Positions 9,365 through 17,665 of a stretch of DNA of 20,675 nucleotides are shown here, one piece after another. The notes beneath the pieces are model-generated. The model made no database searches, was not told the origin of the DNA, and worked only from the letters and a program-made list of their open reading frames with translations. This stretch comes from Rhizopus sp. PT2906 (Eukaryota > Mucoromycota > Mucoromycetes > Mucorales > Rhizopodaceae): positions 1 through 20,675 of the forward strand of contig JAMYHX010000624.1 of assembly GCA_025529335.1 (NCBI GenBank), read 5' to 3'. The position numbers were made by a program, and so were the translations under genes. The first letter of the stretch is position 1. Each line of letters begins with the position of its first letter.

Positions 9365-11108
9365 AATATTTCATCAATTCAATGTAAGCATCGTTCACCT
9401 CAAAGCGAACAGGAGCATTGCACATTATGAGATATTTATTCTCAGCAGCCAAGCGCTTCCAGAGTGCAGCCCCTTCTTCATTTGATATAGTCTTTGGAAT
9501 CTTGCCAGCACATACTTTGATGTATTGATGCCCATTCTGTGTTTTTACAGATACAAGCTCTGTCGCTGGGATTTTTGCAAAATCAAACGCCTTATCGGTA
9601 GTCAATGATAACTTTTGCAAGGATAAGTTACCCAAGTATATCAGCCTATGTCTAAAGTTTTGAGGATTGCCATTCATATTGGTTTTGTACAGATGTAACT
9701 CTTTCAAGTTTGGAAAAGATATAGAAAGCTTCGTGACAAAATCGGGATAACATATGGAGCTTTCAAAACGCAAAATTTGTACTGATTCATAAACACAGTT
9801 ATAGGTATTCTGTAAGCAGTGCCAGCGAAGAGTCAATTCCTGCAAGTTACAAGCCTTTTCTATAAATAATGCGACAAATTTTGACATGGCGTGTCCTATA
9901 TCTTCTTCTTCCAAGTACAGTTTATGAAAGCTTGGCATTTTGCTGCTTATAAAATCATCTGTTGAGATAAGATCATTAAACAGATATGAGGGTATGCTGA
10001 TTTGGCATTCGATTGTATGGTTCCACGACTTGCATAAATCTATGATGAGTACTGAGGAATTGGTTACTGTCCATTTTATAGAGTTGCACGCTTTAAGTTT
10101 AGAAGGACGACAAGCAACGTTGAGACATTCATCAATCATTGTATATATTTGTTCATTATTATCCCTATATCTTACTTCTGCTTTTAATGTTAAGTAAGCG
10201 ACCTCCTTCTGAGGTGTAAACAAAAAATCCTTTAGCTGCTTATAGATTTCACTAAAGTTTGTTTGTGTCGATGTTATTTCGATCCAAAATGTTATATTTG
10301 AAAGGTTGACCAAGCTTGCAGTAATATAATCAACCAGTACCTTGGGTATAAAGAAACGGCATTTAACATATAAGGTTTTCAATGAGGGACACATAACAAA
10401 GTTAGACACCAGACTTGTATTATCATTCATGTTGGTATACAGGTCAAGTTTGGTTAAATTGGGGCATGTATTACAAATGAACATAAAATCCTGTATGTCT
10501 GCGATAACCGCCGTTGAAGGTAAAGACAACTCTTCAAGTAATGGAAAGTCTATTACAAAATGAAAATCTTGAATGTCCTTGAGCCATTTCATGACCTTGA
10601 TGGTGTCTTTATACTTGTAGTAATAGTCCAATGTAAACCTTTGATTTTCAGTATTTCGATCAAGTCTATGAAGCTTCCATTTTATATTATCATCAACTTC
10701 AAGCAAGTAATAATACAAGCTGCCTCTACAAGCAGACCAAGAAATGCTAACCGATGTAACCTCGGGGCAGTATTTGACAAATTTTACAAAGTGTTCAAAG
10801 TCTACTACTGTTATGTGCTCATCAAATAGCCTTCTGCTCCTACCAGTAGTGACTCGTTTGACATATTTTCCAATCTGGACAAGTTGATCAGATGCTGGAT
10901 TTGCGTGAAAGCTTATGAATTCGTCAATTTGAGACGTGTTATTGATTCGAACACTACGAAAAAGGTACGGTGTAGTCAAAAGATACCACAATACACAAAC
11001 AAGCCGACAATCTTTAAGGGTTGTTATTTCTGTGTGTTGAAAGACAAGGTCGAGTATATCTGTTGGTAGCTGATGGATTGTTGTCATCGTCATGAGACAC
11101 TGTAACAA
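9363..11108 (-). CDS. F-box / leucine-rich-repeat protein
   Basis: Likely substrate receptor of an SCF-type ubiquitin ligase: the F-box would bind Skp1 and the repeats the target. It is one uninterrupted frame of 581 codons. An N-terminal F-box (about residues 11-55: HQLPTDILDLVFQHTEI, then LKDCRLVCVLWY) is followed by irregular leucine-rich repeats such as NLTKLDLYTNM, LKTLYVKC, LQELTLRWHCLQ, LKELHLYKTNM and LQKLSLTTDK. There is no membrane segment or signal peptide. The annotated start is the first ATG; a second at residue 7 (MTMTTIHQLP) sits closer to the F-box and may be the true one. Unlike all conserved neighbours it has no intron. Mucoralean genomes carry many such F-box genes and no substrate can be inferred. 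Domain call is firm, gene identity unknown. Confidence 0.88.
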   Translation of the reverse strand: MLQCLMTMTTIHQLPTDILDLVFQHTEITTLKDCRLVCVLWYLLTTPYLFRSVRINNTSQIDEFISFHANPASDQLVQIGKYVKRVTTGRSRRLFDEHITVVDFEHFVKFVKYCPEVTSVSISWSACRGSLYYYLLEVDDNIKWKLHRLDRNTENQRFTLDYYYKYKDTIKVMKWLKDIQDFHFVIDFPLLEELSLPSTAVIADIQDFMFICNTCPNLTKLDLYTNMNDNTSLVSNFVMCPSLKTLYVKCRFFIPKVLVDYITASLVNLSNITFWIEITSTQTNFSEIYKQLKDFLFTPQKEVAYLTLKAEVRYRDNNEQIYTMIDECLNVACRPSKLKACNSIKWTVTNSSVLIIDLCKSWNHTIECQISIPSYLFNDLISTDDFISSKMPSFHKLYLEEEDIGHAMSKFVALFIEKACNLQELTLRWHCLQNTYNCVYESVQILRFESSICYPDFVTKLSISFPNLKELHLYKTNMNGNPQNFRHRLIYLGNLSLQKLSLTTDKAFDFAKIPATELVSVKTQNGHQYIKVCAGKIPKTISNEEGAALWKRLAAENKYLIMCNAPVRFEVNDAYIELMKY

Positions 11109-12287
11109 GAGAAGAAAGAAAGAAAGAGCGTTTTAAACAACAAAAGGGCACAGCCTCATCTACCCTATGTTGTGTTACTACTGAAATGTGTGGCACTTGA
11201 TAGGTTTGACGCTTGTTGACAACAGCTTTGTTGTTAGTTAAGTATAATAATAAATATCTCAAATACTCATACTTCATCTAGTTTTCTGTATAAATTTTGG
11301 TTTGTAAACCTACAATGAAAGAAAGATATTATAATTAAAAAAGGGGTACAGTCTAGTGTAATTATCGTCTTAAGTCAAGTAGTGATACTCTAAGGGTTAA
11401 GTTCATTGACTATATCCAGAAACCTTCTGGGAGATGAGGCTGAAAAAGTAAGAACACGCCTAAATATGCTGTGGTAGATAAACTAAAATGTCGACCCATA
11501 GCTGATAAGGCGTTTGTTTCACTAACTCTAAGGCATATTAGCCTGCGTTTGAACGTGATAAATAAGGCACCACTCCGTTCGCTGGTACCGGTGGCAACGC
11601 AGCTGATAAAGTATATCTATAAATGACTGACTTTGGCTCATACGTTATTCAGACATGATCGGATATAATCCTGGTCACTTTAAACTTTGCAAGTTTTTTT
11701 TTTTCTACCTTTGTAGAAAGCATGTGGAGCGTTTTATGGTAAATCTTAATGATAGCGGCATATTGTGAATGAAAAAATCTAATCGTATTAATTAACAATA
11801 ACAAGAGAATAAGCAAGATACGCGTAGATAGACTTCCAGTGGTTGGCGAAGTGGAAGCGTACGATATAAGTCAGCTTCTGGAAGATGAAAATTGTATTAG
11901 TAAACTTGATTGCCGCAAAGGTCAAATAAAGCGTTCAAAGAATTTTTTCTAAATCTAGCCATGTTGAGAGGGGCCATTGTATCTTTTGTGATTTAATATT
12001 ACAAACAGTTTTAAATTGCCTTGACTATAATATATCATCTTTGCAATGACTGAATTTTTGGGGATTTTCATACAGCATATTAGATTAGTCTGGTACCACT
12101 AAGGGTCACCAGCCTTCCACAGAGTTCTTGTTCCTTGTTTTTGTTCTTTTGGGTGAGAGGTAATTAACACACCCTTCAGATCCACACAACCAAAGGAGGG
12201 CGGAGTACAAGTGACTGCTTTATCTTTTTTCTCTTTTCTCAAGTATTTCCAAGAAAAAAAAAAGGGGCTTCTTCTTATACAAACAAT
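11109..12287. other. Intergenic region between F-box gene and IMP3
   Basis: Divergent promoter region of about 1.2 kb. A slightly GC-richer patch at 11429-11616 has protein-like minus-strand fragments (for example LELVKQTPYQLW) broken by stops, possibly a retroelement scrap. Other frames here are short and unlike known proteins. No tRNA-like B box or rRNA was found. Confidence 0.45.
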
Positions 12288-12950
12288 ATGAGACAATTAA
12301 AGCACCATGAACAAAAGCTGTTAAAGAAAGTAGACTTTCTTCAATGGAAGAAAGATGACACCCTTCGTGAAATAAAAGTGATTCGTAAATACTTTTTGCA
12401 GCAGAGAGAAGATTATCACAAGTAAGTAACAATGATTGACACAATACGCAGCCAACTTATATGAATTTAGATACAACAAGTTAGTTGGAAATATTATATC
12501 TTTATCAAACAAGATCTCCTTGTTAGATCCTCGAGATCCTTTCAGAACACAACAAGAAAAGGCTTTATTGGAGAAATTGTACAACATGGGCATTGTGAAT
12601 GCAACCACCAAATTTTCAGATTGTCGTAAAGTGACAGTATCCGCATTCTGTCGTAGACGTCTGCCGATTGTTATGTGTAGATTAAAAATGGCTGAAACTG
12701 TAAGAGAAGCAGTGACATTTGTTGAACAAGGTCATGTTCGTGTTGGACCTCAAACAATTACAGATCCTGCATTCTTGGTTACTAGAACAATGGAAGATTA
12801 TGTTACATGGGTGGATACATCAAAGATAAAGAGAAAGATTATGAAATACAACGACAAGGTAACCACAGAAGTTGTGTGCGTGCATGTGTTGATACTTAAC
12901 TTTTTTTTTTTTTAATTCTTTTATAGCTGGACGACTACGATCTTTTGTAA
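12288..12950 (+). CDS. IMP3: U3 small nucleolar RNP protein Imp3
   Basis: Nucleolar protein of the small-subunit processome. It helps U3 snoRNA base-pair with the 35S pre-rRNA for early 18S cleavages. Exons are 12288-12421, 12471-12858 and 12927-12950, giving 181 residues, close to the family's usual 180-odd. Introns are GT-AG, 49 and 68 nt; the second ends after a long T-run. The N-terminus MRQLKHHEQKLLKKVDFLQW is the family signature and fixes the start. Other signatures are LDPRDPFR, LLEKLYNMGI, the S4 RNA-binding domain (about residues 106-160, FCRRRLPIVMCRL and FVEQGHVRVGP), then DPAFLVTRTMEDYVTWVD and SKIKRKIMKYND. The last exon adds only LDDYDLL. No disruption seen. It is followed on the same strand by MCT1, an unrelated pathway. 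Confidence 0.97.
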
Positions 12951-12983
12951 ATTTTAAAGCATATCCCATTCATACATACAACT

Positions 12984-12989
12984 AATAAA
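12984..12989 (+). terminator. AATAAA polyadenylation signal of IMP3
   Basis: Canonical AATAAA 33 nt after the IMP3 stop codon, on the same strand. Confidence 0.5.
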
Positions 12990-13373
12990 ATGTATCATCA
13001 TTTACACATATTATTACTATATCAATGGAAGATCTATATAAGCGCTTTAGATTTCATATTATCCTCGTTATCATCAAATAGATACACAATGTGCCTAATT
13101 TTATTCTCCTAAACTGTACAGATTATTTGAAAAGACATCATTAAGCTGAATCCACCAATTTCATTTTTGCAAGCTTGTAAAAGCTATTGGGGAGAGTAGT
13201 GCTGAGCAACATTTATGTGTTGGTATTGGCATCTTTGTGCGTATTTATTAACTTATTACTGGCGTCTGATTTTCATCAGCTACAATAACGAAATCCAAAT
13301 ATGGAAACATCGTGTAGCGCTAAATCTGTCTTTCATAATCTTATTTCCCTTGCTCTCTCTCTCTATTAAAAAC
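12990..13373 (+). other. IMP3-MCT1 intergenic region
   Basis: Spacer holding the MCT1 promoter and leader. A pyrimidine-rich CT run (13350-13363) lies just before the MCT1 ATG and could mark the transcription start region. No other feature was recognised. Confidence 0.5.
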
Positions 13374-14816
13374 ATGCGTGCTTGGAGACATATCCCAAAG
13401 GAGCTTGGACGTCGTACCTGGATGGTAAATAACTCAATATAGTGTGCATCCTATACATAAGCTCTTAATCATTGATAGAGTACAGCAGGTATTGAGCGTG
13501 CACACAGAGCTATTCTCTTTCCTGGTAAGAGACCAACACGATCTGTAATCGAGAACCTGTCATTTGATTAAAGAATGTCTCTAGGACAAGGATCTCAGTA
13601 TGTTGGCATGGGAAAGGACTTGTACAGCCTCTATCCTAGATCAGCAAAGCTAGTATTTGAGGAAGCAGACGAAGCACTCAAGTATGGTTTGAGTCAGCTT
13701 ATCTTTGAAGGAAAACAGGCAAGACTTTAATGTTTATGCGACCATTTTTATTTACACTTTTAAATACATACAGGAAGAGCTAAAGGTTACTGAAAATGCA
13801 CAACCAGCCATTCTGACGACGTCCATTGCCATACTACGCGCATTAGAAATCGAATTTGGGTTTGACATTTCAAAATCATCCAACCATGTCCTAGGTCATT
13901 CACTTGGCGAATATACTGCACTGGTAGCCACAAAAGCATTATCCCTGGCTGATGCCGTACGACTTGTCAGATTACGAGGTGAAGTTATGACACAGGCAGT
14001 AGCAGATAAACAAGGCAAAACAGCCATGTCTGCACTCGTTGTAAGAAAGGATAAATTGGCAGAACTAGAAAAGGCGATTGAAGAGATAAATCAAAGTCTA
14101 CCGCCTGGAGAACTGGTCCATGTAGCAAACATCAATAGCGTAAGTTTATGTGTGTTTTAAATGGGGAAAGTATTAATAATGTTAGTCATTCCAAGTTGTT
14201 ATCAGCGGCACAACGCAAGGCGTAGATCAAGCTTCTCGTACACTTCAACAACGTCGCTTTGCAGCTCGTGCAGTAGATCTCCCAGTATCGTAAGTTTCAA
14301 CAAGAAAATGAAATTTAATGATGCTGAGTTCTTGTAGTGCTCCTTTCCATTGTTCTCTGATGCAACCAGCAGCGGATGTTATGCGAGAAGCATTAAGTAA
14401 AGTTGAAATCAAGATGCCCTGTGTGGACGTGGTTAGTAATGTCACTGCAAGGCCGGTAGGTTTGACATGTGTGCAGTTGCTATGATATGTTTAACGTGCA
14501 TGAAAGTAGTACTCTAGTGCTGAAGAAATTCCAAAACTATTGGTTGAACAAATTACAGCAACGGTACAATGGGAACGTAGCATTGGCTACTGCAAGGGAC
14601 AAGATGTTGATGACTTTTTATGCTTTGGTCCCGGGAAAGTGCTGGCCAACCTTCTGAAAAAGGAGTATCCGTTGGACAAGATAAAGTAAGTCTATAACTC
14701 AATGTTTGAGGGACCCTTTGCTTACTTATCACTCTTTAAGCTCAATCACAAGTGCTGACGATATTATAGCTCTTTCAAAGCAGTTTTACTCTAAGGAAAA
14801 GCCATCATCAACTTGA
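13374..14816 (+). CDS. MCT1: Mitochondrial malonyl-CoA:ACP transacylase
   Basis: Transfers malonyl groups from CoA to acyl carrier protein in mitochondrial type II fatty-acid synthesis, the pathway that supplies lipoate precursors. Exons: 13374-13424, 13479-13524, 13585-13718, 13774-14139, 14186-14289, 14338-14455, 14510-14685, 14741-14816; 356 residues, FabD-like in length plus a leader. FPGQGSQ is at residues 31-37, the nucleophile Ser120 sits in GHSLGEY, and His238 in APFHC is the catalytic histidine; a C-terminal FGPGKVL follows. The first 30 residues (MRAWRHIPKELGRR...) are rich in Arg and fit a mitochondrial targeting peptide. The third intron (13719-13773) must start with GC (CAG|GCAAGA), because a TAA follows at once in frame and the FabD alignment is contiguous across the join. 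The exact first exon is the least certain part. Confidence 0.94.
13719..13773 (+). other. GC-AG intron in MCT1
   Basis: 55-nt intron with donor CAG|GCAAGA and acceptor ACAG. Reading through hits TAA within four codons; splicing joins EGKQ to EELKV, exactly as in the FabD family. Confidence 0.85.
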
Positions 14817-15018
14817 TTAAAAGCAATAGTACATGAATTAATATATAAATGATGTATTCTACAAAGAGAGAGACTACAAACAAAAATAAATTCACCCTTG
14901 TCTATAATATACAAGGTAACATAACCCTGACGACAATGAGAGTCTTGAGATGCGTCACTGCTACTTCAACACTGTCTCTTTAGCCCATTTGAAACTTAAT
15001 AGTCACATTTTTCCTGCA
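14817..15018 (+). other. MCT1-UVE1 intergenic region
   Basis: 3' flank of MCT1 followed by the UVE1 upstream region. It contains an AATAAA at 14885-14890. No open frame of note was seen. Confidence 0.5.
14885..14890 (+). terminator. AATAAA polyadenylation signal of MCT1
   Basis: Canonical AATAAA 68 nt after the MCT1 stop codon, same strand. It is the nearest canonical signal. Confidence 0.4.
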
Positions 15019-15047
15019 GATCGGATCGAGTGAAACTCTGATCGATT
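15019..15047 (+). promoter_or_regulatory. Putative light-response element (GATCG cluster)
   Basis: Three GATCG boxes stand within 29 nt: GATCGGATCGA at 15019-15029 and GATCGATT at 15040-15047, 115-143 nt upstream of the UVE1 start codon. White-Collar photoreceptor complexes of fungi bind closely spaced GATC/GATNC repeats, and UVDE genes of other fungi are light-induced through this complex. That is known biology; binding here is inferred from the motif and position only. Confidence 0.5.
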
Positions 15048-15161
15048 GGTCTTTAACTGTGTCCTGTTTGAAGAAGACTATTCAATTACTTTTTAATTTA
15101 CAAAATTATTCGTTTCAATTTTATTAGATTACCTTTATCAATAGCAATTAATAGGATTAAT

Positions 15162-17543
15162 ATGGCACCTGTTAAAGCAGCAAGCGCAGCCCTTAGTTTA
15201 GGTACTCCTACAGTTTCAACAAAACAGATAAGATCTGTCAAAACCGAAGCCAAAACTACGAGAGTAGTAGACGTTGCACGCTATGTTCATGACGATCCGA
15301 GAGATTTTAAAGGAAGGCTAGGATATGCGTATGTTGTTAATGAATGATGAGCTTCTTTCTGAATCTAATCCATTCGTTTATAGCTGCCTCAATACTGTTC
15401 TTAGACATCAAAAACCACCTGTGTTCTGTTCAAGGACATGCCGTCTAAGTAAGTTCTAAGGGAGTAGTTTTTCTATTCGTACTTATTTCTCGTAGGTACT
15501 GCGCAAAAGAATGGTGTTGAATATTTACAAGAATTAGCATTACAGGTAAACCAAAAGAAGGAGATTGTCATGTCCTTAATATACCTTTTTTTGCATATAG
15601 AATATTAAGGACTTGAAAAAGTTAATACAATGGAATGAAGGTAAAAACTGGCTCTTTTACATTGATGTGGTACGGGTTATTCAAAGGATCTCTATAGATA
15701 ATCATATAAAGTTTATGCGCATATCCAGTGAAGTATTTCCTCTTGCAACTCATGAAAAAGTGGGGTATGTTGTATAGCCATAAACTGTCTCTGTTTGTTT
15801 AATGTTACCATAGTTACTCTATTGATTTTGCGAAGGATGCGCTTGCCGAAGTAGGCCAATTAGCTAGAAAATACAGTCATAGATTGGTATTGCCTTGCTT
15901 TTAATCATGTTGCATCAAATCTAACACTATCTAGACAACTCATCCTGGACAATACAATCAATTAGTGTCGCTTACACCCAAAGTAGTCGAAAATACGATT
16001 CGTGATTTGAACCGTAAGTTGAAAGTGCATGAAGGATATAAACGTGACTTATCTGATCCATAGATCATGCTCAAATGATGGATTATATGGGACTTGATCA
16101 AGATGGCGTTATGATCATGTAAGTGTGATGTTTATTACAAAAAAAATCCATGCTGACGGACTTAATCATTAAAAGACATATGGGCGGAGTTTACGGTAAG
16201 CACAAACACCAGACAGGCTGCATAAGAAGTTGCTAATGGTCTAACCTAGGTGACAAGGAATCTGCTATAGCGGTAGAATGCGTTATTACAACAGTTATGA
16301 TTTTATTCTGATATATTGACATAGCGATTTGAGGAACAATATGTAAAGCTTCCAGAACCTGTTAAGAGAAGATTGGTAGAGTAGACTCTATATACTTATA
16401 AAGCTCGTTCAGATCTTGACATATTGTGCAATCTTTAGGTACTGGAAAATGATGAGTTTGGGTACTCCGTGTCTGATCTGCTTCCAGTATGTAAGAAGCT
16501 CAAGATACCTATTGTATTAGACTGGTAATAAACCAAATACCTAGGTTAGCATCTGTGTTTACTTATAATAATCTTTATAGGCATCATCACTAGTAAGCTC
16601 TTGATAAAGCCTAGAAATGAAAATAACGGATAACTTATATATATATATATATATATTTATAGTATAAATCCAGGAGATATAAAAGACCTGGTCAGTGTTC
16701 TTCCAGAAATTAACCAGATATGGGCAGAAAGAGGAATAAAGCCAAAGGTACACGTCACCCTTTCTATATAAATAACTGTATTAATCGTTTATACACACAG
16801 CAACATTATTCGGAGTCACGAAGAGGAGCAAAGAGCATAACAGAGATGCGAGCACATAGCGATAGGCAAATATGACATTGTATAAAAAAGTAAAATCATC
16901 ATATACTAACTTGCTTATAAAATAGAGTCAAGGTATTTCTAATTGTTAAAGTAGAAGCAAGAACTCATTATGTCTATTCTAGACTTTACCACCAACAACA
17001 GATGATGTTGATCTCATGATTGAAGCAAAGGATAAAGGTAATTGTAGTAATTCAAACAAATCATTGTCTGTGCACTTATAAAAAATTCGGGAACCAACAG
17101 AGCAAGCTGTGCTTGAGCTATATAAGCTCTTTGATCTACAGCCAGTTAATGATGAATCTTACATTCCAATCAAAGGAACAGAATCAACACAGACAAAGGG
17201 CAGAAAAAGTAATAAAAAGGGCGCAAAGAAGATTGAAGAAGAAACGACGAACGCCGTTGAGGCAATAGTGGAGGAAACAGTAGAACGGCCTGTTACGGAA
17301 GAACTATCGTCAACACGTAAAAGTAAACGCAAGGCCATAGCTGCCATGAGTACTGTCTTGAACGGCATAGATGATGAGGCTATGGTTATCAAAGCAACCA
17401 AGAAAAGGAGTAAATCAGTGGCCACATCAGTAGCTAATGGTAATCTAATCACAGAAGAAGCGGTTAAAGCCATGGAAGCTGATAATGAGACTAAAGTCAA
17501 GAAAGAAAAAAAAGAAAAGAAAAAGAAGCATAATAAAAAATAA
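15162..17543 (+). CDS. UVE1: UV-damage endonuclease (UVDE/Uve1)
   Basis: TIM-barrel nuclease that nicks DNA just 5' of cyclobutane dimers, 6-4 products and other lesions, starting an excision repair independent of classical NER. It has 18 exons: 15162-15328, 15384-15448, 15496-15545, 15601-15640, 15698-15764, 15814-15886, 15935-16013, 16064-16118, 16176-16195, 16250-16272, 16325-16375, 16439-16524, 16581-16592, 16663-16747, 16801-16865, 16926-16932, 16983-17037, 17101-17543; 480 residues, in frame throughout. Family motifs in order: RLGYACLNT, FCSRTCRLS, FMRISSEVFP, THPGQYNQL (His157), IIHMGGVYGDK (His200), LENDEFGYS (Glu233), LDWHHHY (Asp258, His260-262), HYSESRRGAKS (His293), LMIEAKDKEQAV (Glu329); these include the likely metal ligands. 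Residues 1-34 are Ala/Ser/Thr/Lys-rich and could target mitochondria. After the barrel, about 130 residues form a charged tail ending in a Lys-rich stretch, a possible nuclear signal. Exons 9, 10, 13 and 16 are only 20, 23, 12 and 7 nt. Confidence 0.95.
16581..16592 (+). other. 12-nt microexon of UVE1 (HHH motif)
   Basis: It codes the three histidines of LDWHHHY, finishing the Trp codon and starting the Tyr codon. Both sides need splicing: the preceding exon runs into TAA and this exon into TAG. Flanking introns are 56 and 70 nt, GT-AG. Confidence 0.85.
16636..16656 (+). repeat. TA microsatellite in UVE1 intron 13
   Basis: Uninterrupted TA dinucleotide run directly before the acceptor TTATAG. 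It probably explains why this intron (70 nt) is the longest in the gene. Confidence 0.9.
16926..16932 (+). other. 7-nt microexon of UVE1
   Basis: Sequence AGTCAAG. The exon before ends in AG of an Arg codon at a GC donor (AG|GCAAAT, 16866), and the intron (60 nt) has a CTAAC branch site and TAG end. The microexon supplies A-GTC-AAG, then a 50-nt GT-AG intron follows. The result, SDRVKTLPP, keeps frame and fits the family, which has Arg-Val-x-Thr-Leu-Pro-Pro here. Without it no frame-preserving join was found. Confidence 0.78.
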
Positions 17544-17555
17544 TGGCTACTTTAC

Positions 17556-17561
17556 ACAATA
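17556..17561 (+). terminator. AATAAA polyadenylation signal of UVE1
   Basis: Canonical AATAAA 12 nt after the UVE1 stop. UVE1 and the AAA+ gene converge with only 122 nt between stop codons, so their 3' UTRs may overlap. Confidence 0.5.
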
Positions 17562-17665
17562 AACGTTATGAATAGAACTGCTGTAGCTTGATTGTTCAAC
17601 AGTTGGCCCCCAATTACCTTTGTATAATTGAATATTTGCTGTATAAAAAGTATGGAGTGTTATAA

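Noticed and set aside
11429..11616. GC-richer patch with minus-strand fragments such as LELVKQTPYQLW, hinting at a retroelement polyprotein.
   Set aside because: Stops break it within 20-30 codons and no catalytic motif of integrase, reverse transcriptase or protease is present.
16559..16753. 64-codon minus-strand frame over UVE1 exons 13-14.
   Set aside because: Arises from the TA microsatellite and the antisense of UVE1. No independent support.
16866..16925. AT-AC (U12-type) intron starting at ATATGA in UVE1 as an alternative to the GC-AG intron.
   Set aside because: The sequence lacks the U12 donor consensus ATATCCTT and the acceptor ends in AG, while the GC-AG plus microexon model keeps frame and the family residues.
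17159..17500. 113-codon minus-strand frame opposite the UVE1 tail.
   Set aside because: It is the antisense shadow of the Lys/Glu-rich UVE1 C-terminal exon, which is in frame with the conserved barrel.
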